Positions 27,804 to 36,454 of a stretch of 64,000 nucleotides of DNA are shown here, in pieces. The stretch is from Puniceibacterium antarcticum. Lineage in GTDB: Bacteria; Pseudomonadota; Alphaproteobacteria; Rhodobacterales; Rhodobacteraceae. Every line of letters begins with the position of its first letter. Position 1 is the first letter of the stretch. The translations under genes were made by a program, and so were the position numbers. The stretch is taken from the NCBI RefSeq assembly GCF_002760615.1, contig NZ_AWWI01000042.1:1-64000 (forward strand), written 5' to 3'. The notes under the pieces are model-generated. The model was not told where the DNA came from and did no database searches. It saw only the letters and a program-made list of their open reading frames with translations.

Positions 27804-29000
27804 TCACTCGGCCGCGATAGCCTTGCCGGATTTCGCCTGGGTGCTGGTGAAGTGTTCGATGGCGGCGCCAACGCCGGACCCGGCCTTGATGTTCATGCCG
27901 ACGTCGATCATTGACATTTCCGCAACCGACAGAGCCGTGCTGACCATGCCTTCGTTCAGCCAGCCGAGGTGACCGATTCGGAACACGCGGCCCATGACCT
28001 TGGACAGTCCCGTGCCGAACGAGGTGTTGTATTTGCTGTATCCGGTCGAGATCACGTCGCGGGCATCGAACCCTTCGGGCACCAGGATCGCGCTTACGGT
28101 GTCGGAATGCCACTTGGTTTCTTTCGCGCAGAGCTTGAGGCCCCAGGCATCCACCGCCGCGCGCACCCCGGAGGCAAGACGGTGATGGCGCGCCCAGATG
28201 TTTTCCAGACCTTCCTTGTGGATCATGTCGCAAGACACATCGAGACCCTTGAGCAGCTGGGTCGCCGGTGTGTAGGGGAAATAGCCCTGATCGTTGGTCG
28301 CGATCATATCGTCGAAACTGAAGAAGGTACGCGGGAATTCCGCATGTTTATGCGCCTCAAGCGCCCATTTGCTGACCGACAGGATGCCCAGACCGGCGGG
28401 CAGCATAAATCCCTTTTGTGACCCCGAAACGGCACAGTCCACGCCCCAGGCATCCTGATCAAATTCGATTGACCCGATGGAGGACACGCCATCGACCATC
28501 AGCAGGGCCGGATGGTTGGCGGCGTCAAGCGCGGCGCGCACGCCTTTGATGTCGGAGCTTACGCCGGTTGCAGTTTCGTTATGGGTGGCGAAGACGGCCT
28601 TGATCTCGTGACTGGTATCGGCCTTCAGACGCTCTGCATATTTTTCGACTGGGACGCCTTCGCCCCATTCGCAATCGAACACCTCTACATCCAGACCAAG
28701 ACGTTGTGCCATGTCGACCCAGAGATGTGAGAACTGGCCAAAGCGGCTCATCAGAACTTTGTCACCCGGGGATAGTGTGTTCTGGATTGCCGCCTCCCAG
28801 GCACCGGTGCCGGAGGAGGGATAGAGGAAGACACGGCCGGTTGTGTTCTTGAACACGCGCCGGACTTTTTCGAAAAGCGGCTTGGTGAAATCGGGAAAAT
28901 CCGGGGCGCGCATATCCTGCATGCTGACGTTCATCGCCATGCGGACTTGCTCGGGCATATTGGTCGGACCCGGGATGAAGAGATGATTGAAACCGGCCAT
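27804..29000 (-). CDS. sgaA: Serine-glyoxylate aminotransferase
   Basis: 398 residues of class V PLP aminotransferases. It converts serine and glyoxylate to hydroxypyruvate and glycine. The PLP lysine is K196 in SGSQKGFMLPAG, preceded by the aspartate in LLMVDGVSS, and FIPGPTNMP is the usual N-terminal motif. The start at 29000 (MAGFNHLF) is chosen over an ATG nine codons earlier because GGGAGGAAAC precedes it. It is the first gene of the five-gene operon, so the promoter should lie in 29001-29200. Confidence 0.94.
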   Translation of the reverse strand: MAGFNHLFIPGPTNMPEQVRMAMNVSMQDMRAPDFPDFTKPLFEKVRRVFKNTTGRVFLYPSSGTGAWEAAIQNTLSPGDKVLMSRFGQFSHLWVDMAQRLGLDVEVFDCEWGEGVPVEKYAERLKADTSHEIKAVFATHNETATGVSSDIKGVRAALDAANHPALLMVDGVSSIGSIEFDQDAWGVDCAVSGSQKGFMLPAGLGILSVSKWALEAHKHAEFPRTFFSFDDMIATNDQGYFPYTPATQLLKGLDVSCDMIHKEGLENIWARHHRLASGVRAAVDAWGLKLCAKETKWHSDTVSAILVPEGFDARDVISTGYSKYNTSFGTGLSKVMGRVFRIGHLGWLNEGMVSTALSVAEMSMIDVGMNIKAGSGVGAAIEHFTSTQAKSGKAIAAE

Positions 29001-29339
29001 TGGTGTTTCCTCCCTACGGAAATGCATTTTCTGAGGGAAGGATGGCAGCGGGCGTGCTCAGCCAGAACACCTTGCAGGATAGGAAAGCACGTCTTGGGGA
29101 GGGGTTTAAGCCTACCCGTTGGGGATAGGACGACGGTTGCGGGAAATGTCGCGATGCAAGTTGAGGCAGGACGTTCACGCAGTGGTGACAAAATGATCCC
29201 GGCCAGAGAGATTGCACGTTTGACATATCTGATCGAATAAGTAAGGTATTCCTCGCAGGGTCTGCAAATCCAACTTTGAGGACATCTGCCCACCATCTGG
29301 TGGACAATCCGAACTGACACTGCACGGGATCCTGCCCTC
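29001..29339. other. Divergent promoter region between sgaA and bfd, with a small palindrome
   Basis: About 339 bases without a supported gene between two divergently transcribed units. A 14-base palindrome CCACC-ATCT-GGTGG lies at 29290-29303, about 37 bases before the bfd start, and may be an operator or hairpin. No Irr-type ICE box or other iron box was recognised. Confidence 0.35.
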
Positions 29340-29606
29340 ATGATCGTATGCCACTGCAAGAACATCTCGGACCACGATATTCTGAGAGCCGTCGAATGGA
29401 TGCGTGCTGCTGATGACAAGACGATCATCACCCCGGGCAAGGTGTACCGGGCCTTGGGGAAATCGGCGGATTGTGGCGGTTGCATGCCAATTTTCCTGTC
29501 TGTCATGCGCTCTAGCAAAAGTTTGCAAGTTCCAGTTGAACTGCGTAATCTGAGAGGGTCAAAAACACAGGAATTCCGTAATGAACGGCGACACGAAAGT
29601 TATTGA
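29340..29606 (+). CDS. bfd: Bacterioferritin-associated ferredoxin-like (2Fe-2S) protein
   Basis: 88 residues. The first 60 fit Bfd: [11 protein letters not shown] at the N-terminus and ADCGGCMP further on give the four iron-sulfur cysteines. Bfd releases iron from bacterioferritin by giving it electrons. The last 25 residues form a basic extension ([18 protein letters not shown]) not usual in the family and are encoded partly inside the bfr start region: the two genes overlap by 26 bases. The extension may be accidental read-through of a lost stop or part of the overlap design. Confidence 0.85.
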   Translation: MIVCHCKNISDHDILRAVEWMRAADDKTIITPGKVYRALGKSADCGGCMPIFLSVMRSSKSLQVPVELRNLRGSKTQEFRNERRHESY

Positions 29607-30066
29607 GTATCTCAACTCGGCCCTGCGCAGCGAGCTGACGGCAGTCAGCCAGTATTGGCTGCACTACCGCTTGCAGGAAGACTGGGGTTTGGGCCACATG
29701 GCCAAGAAATCCCGCGAAGAGAGCATCGAAGAAATGAACCACGCGGACAAGCTGATCGCGCGGATCCTGTTTCTGGGCGGTCATCCCAATCTGCAGAAAC
29801 TTGACCCGCTGCGCATCGGACAGAACCCGAAAGAGACGCTGGAATGCGATCTTGCCGCCGAGCAGGAGGCGCGTGCGCTGTATATGGAAGCCCGTAAATA
29901 CGCCGAATCCGTCGGTGATTTTGTGACCAAGAACCTGTTCGAAGAGCTCATGACGGACGAGGAAGGTCACATCGACTTTCTCGAAACGCAGCTTGATCTG
30001 TTTTCCAAGATCGGCGAGGCGAAATACGCCCAGCTCAACGCGTCCAAGATGGACGAGGCCGAGTAA
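29581..30066 (+). CDS. bfr: Bacterioferritin
   Basis: 161 residues, full length for Bfr. It forms a 24-subunit heme-containing iron store with ferroxidase centre. [20 protein letters not shown] is the standard N-terminus; ferroxidase residues E18, E51, H54, E94, E127 and H130 are expected in the visible [17 protein letters not shown] and [10 protein letters not shown] segments. A heme-ligand methionine (M52) is in EEMNHA. Coupled to bfd by a 26-base overlap. Its place between serine-cycle and formate-assimilation genes is unexplained. Confidence 0.95.
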   Translation: MNGDTKVIEYLNSALRSELTAVSQYWLHYRLQEDWGLGHMAKKSREESIEEMNHADKLIARILFLGGHPNLQKLDPLRIGQNPKETLECDLAAEQEARALYMEARKYAESVGDFVTKNLFEELMTDEEGHIDFLETQLDLFSKIGEAKYAQLNASKMDEAE

Positions 30067-30100
30067 GCCACTTCGGGTTCATTTCAAAAGCGCGGGGCAG

Positions 30101-30733
30101 TCAATCTTCGGCCTCGCGCGAATAGACAGCCACGGCCATCGCGCGGTTGCGCACGCCCAGCTTGTCATAGAGATTCTTGAGATGATATTTCACCGTGTTT
30201 TCAGAAATGCCTGTCCGGTTGGCGATCTGCTGATTTGTCCAGCCTCGTGCCAGCACAGCCAGTAATTCACGTTCCCGAACCGTTAGCTGAGACAAAGGCG
30301 TGTCGTTGATCTGAGTGACATCTATATAGGGCACACAGAGTCGCCCGTTGGCGACCGCATGCAGCGTGTCGAACAGGACCGAAGGATCGTCGAACTGATA
30401 GCAATAGCCCAAAGCGCCCAGTCTGACCGCCTGACGCACATGGCCCAGATCGCGGTTGTTGGAAAAAATCGTTGTGCGCATGCGGCTTTGCCGTGCCTTC
30501 AGCGCGCGCAGAACATCCGGCGCGCCCATATCGGAGAGTTGCCAAGACAGCACGACAACATCCGTGTCTTCTTCGGCCATCGCAAGGACATAGGCGCCGC
30601 TTTCCGTGCTGGTCACCAGGCGGAATCGCGGATCTCCCTTGAAGCACATGCCAAGGGCCGAGACGACAAGGGGATTTGGTTCGGCAAGGACGACCCGGAT
30701 CTGGGCCTCCACCCCACCCGGCGGATTCTGCAT
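30101..30733 (-). CDS. LuxR-type regulator with a degenerate receiver domain
   Basis: 210 residues from ATG 30733, which follows GGGAGGAG; an in-frame ATG 13 codons upstream lacks a good site. A receiver-like domain (about 12-125) is followed by a good LuxR helix-turn-helix (about 148-207, LTVRERELLAVLARGWTNQQ). The phospho-acceptor aspartate is replaced by S63 (VVLSWQLSD), the acidic pocket reads AEPNP and the conserved lysine is Q113, so normal phosphorylation is not possible. It is divergent from fhs across about 259 bases. Regulating fhs-folD or the serine cycle independently of phosphate is a reasonable inference. Confidence 0.85.
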   Translation of the reverse strand: MQNPPGGVEAQIRVVLAEPNPLVVSALGMCFKGDPRFRLVTSTESGAYVLAMAEEDTDVVVLSWQLSDMGAPDVLRALKARQSRMRTTIFSNNRDLGHVRQAVRLGALGYCYQFDDPSVLFDTLHAVANGRLCVPYIDVTQINDTPLSQLTVRERELLAVLARGWTNQQIANRTGISENTVKYHLKNLYDKLGVRNRAMAVAVYSREAED

Positions 30734-30992
30734 GGTTCTCCTCCCGTCCCCATGGCGAATATTTTTTTTCATCGCTCCGCAAAGCAGACCCGACAGCTGT
30801 ATGCGTGTCTACCTATTCTTTCGGCTGCGTTCATCGGTGCGCAATTTTATGTCCCGCCCGACCGGGTAGGGAGACTTTTCCGGCAGGACGAAATCTCGTC
30901 GCGAAACGGCAATTCAGTCTACTGTCTAGTTGCCCCGGCACTATGATCCGTGGCAGTCGCTTGGGGTTGCCAGTGACTTGGGAGGGAAAATC

Positions 30993-32669
30993 ATGAGCCA
31001 CAAGACAGATATCCAGATCGCCCGTGAGGCTTCGAAGCGTCCGATTCAGGAAATTGGTGCCAAGCTTGGTATCGGTGCCGAGGACATGCTGCCTTATGGC
31101 CATGACAAGGCAAAGATCAGCCAGGAATTTATCACCTCGGTTCAGGGCCGCCAGAATGGCAAGCTGATCCTCGTGACCGCGATCAACCCGACCCCGGCGG
31201 GCGAGGGCAAGACGACGACCACGGTGGGGCTGGGGGACGGTCTGAACCGGATCGGTAAGAAGGCCTGTATCTGCATCCGCGAAGCCAGCCTGGGGCCGAA
31301 TTTCGGCATGAAGGGTGGGGCCGCCGGCGGCGGATATGCGCAGGTTGTGCCGATGGAAGAGATGAATCTGCACTTCACTGGCGATTTTCACGCGATCACC
31401 AGCGCGCACAATCTGCTGAGTGCGATGATCGACAACCATATTTATTGGGGCAATACGTTGGACATCGACCTGCGGCGGGTTGTCTGGCGGCGCGTGCTGG
31501 ACATGAACGATCGTGCGCTGCGCAATGTCGTTACGTCCCTCGGTGGTGTGGCGAACGGGTTCCCGCGTGAAACCGGATTTGACATCACCGTCGCGTCTGA
31601 AGTCATGGCGATCCTGTGTCTGGCCAAAGATCTGGCAGATCTGGAAAAACGGCTGGGCGACATGATTGTGGCCTATACCCGCGACAAGGCGCCGGTTTAT
31701 GCCCGCGACATCAAGGCCGACGGCGCGATGACCGTGTTGCTCAAGGACGCGATGCAGCCGAACCTCGTGCAGACGCTGGAAAACAACCCGGCCTTTGTGC
31801 ATGGCGGCCCGTTTGCGAATATCGCCCATGGCTGCAATTCGGTAATCGCGACGACCACCGCGCTAAAGCTGGCAGATTATGTGGTGACCGAGGCAGGCTT
31901 TGGGGCTGATCTGGGTGCCGAGAAGTTTCTGAATATCAAATGCCGCAAGGCCGGGCTGTCCCCGGATGCCGTTGTGATTGTTGCAACCGTGCGCGCGATG
32001 AAGATGAACGGCGGCGTGGCAAAGGGCGATCTGGGGGCCGAGAATATCGCGGCAGTCAAGGCGGGTTGTCCGAACCTTGGCCAGCACATTGCCAATATCC
32101 AAGGCTTTGGCGTGCCGGTGCTGGTGGCGATAAACCACTTCGCCGGAGATTCCGAGGCCGAGGTGCAGGCGGTGAAAGAGTATGTCGCCGAGCAGGGCGC
32201 CGAGGCTGTATTGTGCAAGCACTGGGCCGATGGCGGCGCCGGGATCGAGGAGATGGCGCAGAAGGTCGCGGACCTGGCCGATTCTGGGGTGTCCCGCTTC
32301 AAGACGCTTTATCCAGACGAGATGCCGCTGTTCGAAAAGATCGAAAGCATCGCCAAGAACATCTATCACGCCGACGGTGTCGAAGCTGATGGCAAGATCC
32401 GCGCACAGCTGAAGGAATGGGAAGAGCAGGGCTATGGCCATTTGCCGATCTGCATCGCCAAGACGCAATATTCCTTTACCACCGATCCGACCCAGCGTGG
32501 CGCACCGAGGGGGTTTACCCTGCCTGTGCGTGAAGTGCGGCTGTCTGCGGGCGCGGGCTTTGTCGTGGCGATCTGCGGAGAGATCATGACCATGCCGGGC
32601 CTGCCGCGTGTGCCCGCGTCTGAATCGATCCGGCTGAACGATGAGGGCCTTATCGAAGGGCTGTTTTGA
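30993..32669 (+). CDS. fhs: Formate-tetrahydrofolate ligase
   Basis: 558 residues, full length (also called ftfL). It makes 10-formyl-THF from formate, THF and ATP. The P-loop [18 protein letters not shown] lies near residue 65, and the usual [20 protein letters not shown] and C-terminal [10 protein letters not shown] segments are present. ATG 30993 follows GGGAGGG. It takes formate from FghA into C1-folate, and FolD follows about 120 bases downstream. Confidence 0.96.
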   Translation: MSHKTDIQIAREASKRPIQEIGAKLGIGAEDMLPYGHDKAKISQEFITSVQGRQNGKLILVTAINPTPAGEGKTTTTVGLGDGLNRIGKKACICIREASLGPNFGMKGGAAGGGYAQVVPMEEMNLHFTGDFHAITSAHNLLSAMIDNHIYWGNTLDIDLRRVVWRRVLDMNDRALRNVVTSLGGVANGFPRETGFDITVASEVMAILCLAKDLADLEKRLGDMIVAYTRDKAPVYARDIKADGAMTVLLKDAMQPNLVQTLENNPAFVHGGPFANIAHGCNSVIATTTALKLADYVVTEAGFGADLGAEKFLNIKCRKAGLSPDAVVIVATVRAMKMNGGVAKGDLGAENIAAVKAGCPNLGQHIANIQGFGVPVLVAINHFAGDSEAEVQAVKEYVAEQGAEAVLCKHWADGGAGIEEMAQKVADLADSGVSRFKTLYPDEMPLFEKIESIAKNIYHADGVEADGKIRAQLKEWEEQGYGHLPICIAKTQYSFTTDPTQRGAPRGFTLPVREVRLSAGAGFVVAICGEIMTMPGLPRVPASESIRLNDEGLIEGLF

Positions 32670-32700
32670 TACGAATCCTCTGACAGGAGCAGAGCGCCCA

Positions 32701-32740
32701 GGCGGCGCTGCCCCCGGAGGATAATTTTGACCCAGAGCAG
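32701..32740. repeat. Possible short relative of the REP-like element
   Basis: GGCGGCGCTGCCCCCGGAGG is followed by ATAATTTTGACCC. It resembles the GGGGCGCTGCCCC plus GATATTTGGGG arrangement at 171-225 and lies between fhs and folD. The match is short and may be chance. Confidence 0.3.
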
Positions 32741-32789
32741 GGTAGGGTGACTACGCCCTGTCCCCCGCTTGTGACGAACTGGAGATCCG

Positions 32790-33692
32790 ATGACCGCGAC
32801 AGTGATTGATGGCAAGGCTTTTGCCGCGAAAGTGCGTGAACAGGTTGCCGTGCATGTGACCACGCTGAAAGACAAACATGGGATCACGCCTGGACTGGCC
32901 GTGGTGCTGGTGGGTGAGGATCCGGCAAGCCAGGTTTACGTGCGATCAAAGGGCAAGATGACCGTCGAGGTCGGCATGAATTCCTATGAACACAAGCTGG
33001 ATGCCGATACGTCCGAGGCGGATCTGCTGGCCGTGGTGGACAAGCTGAACAAGGATCCGGCGGTGCATGGCATTCTTGTGCAGTTGCCGCTGCCGAAACA
33101 TCTGGATTCCGATCTGGTGATCAATTCGATCGACCCGGCCAAGGATGTGGACGGCTTCCACATCTCGAACGTCGGCCTTCTGGGCACCGGGCAGAAATCC
33201 ATGGTGCCCTGCACGCCGCTCGGCTCGCTGATGATGCTGCGCGATCATCTCGGGTCCTTGTCGGGGCTGAATGCCGTGGTGCTGGGCCGGTCGAACATCG
33301 TGGGCAAGCCTATGGCGCAGCTTTTGCTGAATGACAGCTGCACGGTGACCATCGCGCATTCGCGCACCAAAGATCTGGCCGATGTGGTACGGCGCGCCGA
33401 TATCGTCGTTGCCGCCGTAGGTCGGCCCCAGATGGTGCCTGGGGACTGGATCAAGCCGGGCGCAACGGTGATCGACGTGGGCATAAACCGCATAGACGCT
33501 CCTGATCTGGGTGAGGGCAAGACCCGGCTTGTCGGCGATGTCGATTACGCATCCTGCGCAGAGGTGGCCGGGGCAATCACGCCGGTGCCGGGCGGTGTCG
33601 GTCCGATGACCATCGCCTGTCTGCTGGCGAACACGGTCACCGCCTGCTGCCGCGCCAACGGGTTGGCAGAGCCTGAGGGGCTGACTGCCTGA
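32790..33692 (+). CDS. folD: Methylenetetrahydrofolate dehydrogenase / methenyl-THF cyclohydrolase
   Basis: 300 residues, standard FolD length. It interconverts 10-formyl-THF, methenyl-THF and methylene-THF with NADP(H). Seen: catalytic region YVRSKGKM (lysine in the active site), [18 protein letters not shown] and the NADP motif GRSNIVGKP. In many methylotrophs MtdA and Fch do these steps; here FolD next to fhs seems to do so, delivering methylene-THF for serine formation. Confidence 0.95.
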   Translation: MTATVIDGKAFAAKVREQVAVHVTTLKDKHGITPGLAVVLVGEDPASQVYVRSKGKMTVEVGMNSYEHKLDADTSEADLLAVVDKLNKDPAVHGILVQLPLPKHLDSDLVINSIDPAKDVDGFHISNVGLLGTGQKSMVPCTPLGSLMMLRDHLGSLSGLNAVVLGRSNIVGKPMAQLLLNDSCTVTIAHSRTKDLADVVRRADIVVAAVGRPQMVPGDWIKPGATVIDVGINRIDAPDLGEGKTRLVGDVDYASCAEVAGAITPVPGGVGPMTIACLLANTVTACCRANGLAEPEGLTA

Positions 33693-33776
33693 GCCAGCGA
33701 TCAGTCAGCGCCTGCCGGAAATCCTTTGGCGGGCGTGTTCAGTTCGACGAATGTCAAAGTCGGTGCGTTAGATCGG

Positions 33777-34619
33777 CTATAGGTCTAGGTCCAGAAGCGC
33801 CTGCCGCATCACCTGCGGGTCAGCCTCTACGCCTGTCCAGTATTTGATGCCGATCACGCCTTGCTGCACCAGCATGCCCAGCCCGTCCACGGTCTGACAG
33901 CCGCGCGCCTCTGCGGCTTGGAGCAGACGGGTCAGGGGCGGATTGTGGATGCCGTCGGCCACCACCATTGCCGGTGTCAGGCTGTCAGTGTCGATATCGG
34001 GCATGGCCTCCACATCCGGATAGAGCCCGACCGAGGTTGCATGGATCACGATGTCGGTGTCCTGCGGCACAGAAAATGTCTGCGTCCAAGGGGCATATTC
34101 CGCCTGCGTCGGGGTTTGATCGTTGAGAAGGTCCACGACCGCCTGCCCACGCTTCGCGCTGCGGTTGACGACGGTGATCCGCGCGACCCCGGCAAGGGCC
34201 ATTTCCACTGCCACGGCGCGCGCGGCCCCGCCCGCCCCAAACAACACAACAGATTTGCCCTTTGGGTCCACCACTTCGCTTAGGGCCGCGACAAAGCCGC
34301 GCCCATCTGTATTCTCGCCGATCAGCCGGTCACCGTCGCGCACGATGGTGTTGACCGCGCCGATGATTTCCGCCGATTTTCCCAGCCCGTCCAGATGGTC
34401 GATCACCGCGACCTTATGCGGGATGGAACAGTTGAACCCGCGCCAGCCCATGGCCCGCGCGCCGCGCACCGCATCACCCAGATCATCAGGCGCGACCTCG
34501 ACATTGATATAGCGCCAGTCAAGGCCATGGTGCGCAAAAGCAGCCTCGATCATGGCAACCGTCGGGTTTTCGGCGGCAGGTTGTGCAAAGGATCCGGTGA
34601 GGGGCAGGAGAAAGTTCAT
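33777..34619 (-). CDS. Shikimate/quinate dehydrogenase-like protein (AroE family)
   Basis: 280 residues with start MNFLLPLTG at 34619, preceded by AAGGA. AroE motifs: GFNCSIPHKVAV (substrate lysine), ENTDGRGF (NTDG), FGAGGAARAV nucleotide site and DGLGMLVQQG at the end. The first motif carries cysteine where AroE usually has valine/threonine (NCSIPHK), so the substrate may be other than shikimate. The open frame has no stop between it and the GMC oxidoreductase tail upstream, giving a potential fused product. It is more likely a catabolic paralogue than the housekeeping aroE, since it follows an oxidoreductase gene. Confidence 0.82.
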   Translation of the reverse strand: MNFLLPLTGSFAQPAAENPTVAMIEAAFAHHGLDWRYINVEVAPDDLGDAVRGARAMGWRGFNCSIPHKVAVIDHLDGLGKSAEIIGAVNTIVRDGDRLIGENTDGRGFVAALSEVVDPKGKSVVLFGAGGAARAVAVEMALAGVARITVVNRSAKRGQAVVDLLNDQTPTQAEYAPWTQTFSVPQDTDIVIHATSVGLYPDVEAMPDIDTDSLTPAMVVADGIHNPPLTRLLQAAEARGCQTVDGLGMLVQQGVIGIKYWTGVEADPQVMRQALLDLDL

Positions 34620-34622
34620 ATG

Positions 34623-34853
34623 ATTGGTCCTTGTAGTTGAGGCGGCGCGTGTGTCGCGCAGATGCGCCCCGACCCTCAGCGCCTGGGCTGCGATGGTCAA
34701 GGCAGGGTTGAGCGCGGCAGAAGACGCAAAGAACCCCGCATCCACCACGTAAAGGTTCGGATGGTCATGGGCACGACACAGGGCATTGAGCGCCGAGGTC
34801 GCGGGGTCATCGCCCATCCGTACCGTGCCGCATTGATGCGACGGGGTCTGAAT
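34623..34853 (-). pseudogene. C-terminal fragment of a GMC-family oxidoreductase
   Basis: About 77 residues remain. SHQCGTVRMGDDP contains the family's active-site histidine region, and HPNLYVVDAGFFASSAALNP the FAD-binding C-terminal signature with the second active-site position (NPALT). All the N-terminal FAD domain is missing because the IS5-family copy at 34854 cuts the gene. The rest of the gene is not found on the other side of the IS, so a deletion or rearrangement went with the insertion. It reads in frame into the AroE-like gene. Confidence 0.85.
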
Positions 34854-34931
34854 GGCTGTGTTGCACAAATACAAGAGGGATTCATGTCGTGAATCCAGTG
34901 TGGTAGCTGGCCCTCATGAGCAAACCGCACA

Positions 34932-35229
34932 CTACGCAACTCTCGGTCTGAAGCGTTTTCTGATGGCGTATTTTTTGCCTGTGATCAGGGGAGTGTGGTT
35001 TGTGCGAAGGCGGCGGCGCAGTTCATCGAAACCAGTTCTGAACCACGACTTTGAACAGTACCCATGCTTCTTCCGGGCGGGGTATTTTGACCCCATGAGC
35101 CTGGAAGCTGTGTGACATGCCATGGCGAGAGCGATCGCGCAGACCTCCATCAGAAGGCTCAACTTTTTGGAGAGTTCCATCCTCGTATCCTCGAGGTTTA
35201 GCCCCTTTGTTTTGCTGTCAGCAAACATG
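34932..35229 (-). pseudogene. IS4-family transposase C-terminal fragment nested in the IS5 copy
   Basis: The minus-strand frame from about 35229 to the stop at 34932 gives a chain with FADSKTKGLNLEDTRM, KYPARKKHGYCSKSWFR and TGFDELRRRL. This matches the end of IS4-family transposases (FA-RGFNFEDTHM, RKSHGR-KSWFRIGFDALR). Nothing of the N-terminal part is present. It occupies the place of the start of the IS5 transposase in copy A. Confidence 0.75.
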
Positions 35230-35417
35230 CACTCTTGACGATGAAGGTGCTGTTCGGGATGGCCCTGCGTCAGACTACGGGCTTTGTGGAAAGCCTGCTG
35301 CGGCTGACGGGACTCAATTGGGACGTCCCTGACTTTAGCACCATCTGCCGCCGTCAAAGGACGCTTGCGGTCAACATTCCGTATCGCGGCGCGAACGGCC
35401 CACTGCACCTTCTGATC

Positions 35418-35457
35418 CCCTCTCGGGCATTGCTGCGCAATACCCTGCCTGGCGGCG
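35418..35457 (-). repeat. Short hairpin-forming insertion, member a (40 bp)
   Basis: Separates ...CTGATC and GACAGCAC, which should be adjacent in the IS5 transposase. Read on the minus strand it is CGCCGCCAGGCAGGG, then ATTGCGCAGCAAT (a palindrome), then GCCCGAGAGGG. The same 40-base insertion is at the same site in copy B (58974-59013), so it predates the split of the copies. Confidence 0.75.
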
Positions 35458-35586
35458 GACAGCACTGGCTTCAAGGTCGAAGGAGAAGGCAAATGGAACG
35501 CCCGCAAGTATGGCGGCTGCAAACGGCGTGTCTGGCGCAAGATCCACATTGGTATCGACGAGCGAACGCTGGAAATCAGACCCGTC

Positions 35587-35629
35587 CATTGCCCGGCAGG
35601 CGATTTGCATAGCAAATCTGCCGAGAGGG
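35587..35629 (+). repeat. Short hairpin-forming insertion, member b (43 bp)
   Basis: Begins CATTGCCCGGCAGGC, has the palindrome GATTTGCATAGCAAATC in the centre and ends TGCCGAGAGGG. Copy B has the uninterrupted site (GCGGTC-GGGATCAC), so the insertion is specific to copy A. Confidence 0.78.
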
Positions 35630-35762
35630 GAGATCACGGGCAGCAACACCGGGGATGCCCCGATGTTGCCTCATCTGCTCAACCAGATCCCGCACGATCA
35701 GGAGATTGGCAGCGTGACCGCGGATGGCGCATACGACACGCGCCGATGCCATAACGCCATCC

Positions 35763-35799
35763 ACCGCCCGGCAGTGCATTTTTACATGCATGAGAGGGG
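35763..35799 (+). repeat. Short hairpin-forming insertion, member c (37 bp)
   Basis: Begins CACCGCCCGGCAGTGCAT, then TTTTTACATGCATGAGAGGG. Copy B shows the empty site (ACCATCGCGGACCGC). It inserts 37 bases between NAI and ADRGASAV codons of the transposase. Confidence 0.75.
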
Positions 35800-36164
35800 C
35801 CGATCGTGGAGCCTCTGCGGTGATACCGCCACGCAGAAATGCCCAGCCATGGAAGCCAACCACTGCCGGCGCCATCGCCAGGAACGACGCACTCCGCGCA
35901 TCAAGATATCTGTGTCGAGCACTCTGGCGAAACTGGAGCGGATACCACCGCCGGAGTTGCGTCGAGACAAAGATGCACTGCGTTAAACTACTCGGCCAAC
36001 GCCTGATGGCACGGGGCTTCGACCGCCAGGTCGCGGAGGTTCAGGTGCGCATCGCGATCCTGAACGGCTACACCGCTCTTGGCATCCCTGTCACGAAAGC
36101 CGTGGGGTAAATCCGTCTGGGGAAAGGGGGGAACCGTTCGTCAGCTGATTTGCGCAACAGAGTC

Positions 36165-36454
36165 GCTACACAGTCCAGACATGCTTTTTCGCAGTTTCAT
36201 GCCGTCCCGCCAGATCAGACGCACTTGCGATTTGGGCCAAGATCACACCCGAACGCGGTGCGGTCTGACCTTTCGCGCCGGAGAGCGACTGCCCATTCTG
36301 ACTGCAAGTTGACGATCCTGTTTCCAGGTATCGCGATGTCCTAAGATTATGCACCTGAAGACGACACGCTGAACTCTCAAAATAGGACAGCGTGTCGTTG
36401 CTATGGGTACAGCGTTCGGGTCGCCAACGTATTTGGCACAGGTCAGCCAGAATG
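36165..36454. other. Unassigned sequence between IS5 copy A and the SDR gene
   Basis: 290 bases with no frame I can support. Minus- and plus-strand frames of 60-120 codons exist but have no family motif, ribosome site or codon pattern of their own. Probably remnant DNA left by the rearrangement that removed the GMC gene. Confidence 0.5.

Larger units (their letters stand above)
35235..36110 (+). pseudogene. IS5-family transposase remnant (copy A)
   Basis: Frames that together give an IS5-type DDE transposase: KVLFGMALRQTTGFVES, then GDAPMLPHLLNQIPHDQE, ADRGASAVIPPRRN and ETKMHCVKLLGQRLMARGF, ending LGIPVTKAVG. Reading frame is lost at each short insertion (35418-35457, 35587-35629, 35763-35799), none a multiple of three. 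No full-length protein can be made. Confidence 0.85.
34854..36164 (+). mobile_element. IS5-family insertion sequence copy A (decayed)
   Basis: About 1311 bases. Left end GGCTGTGTTGCACAAAT (34854-34870) and right end ATTTGCGCAACAGAGTC (36148-36164) form imperfect inverted repeats; no clear target duplication is seen. The transposase is plus-strand and broken by frameshifts. Its first part is replaced by an IS4-family fragment, and three short hairpin-forming insertions lie inside. A related copy in opposite orientation is at 58246-59493. Confidence 0.85.

Noticed and set aside
29290-29303. Palindrome before bfd as an Irr or Fur box
   Set aside because: CCACC-ATCT-GGTGG does not match known iron-box consensus sequences; kept only as an unnamed palindrome.
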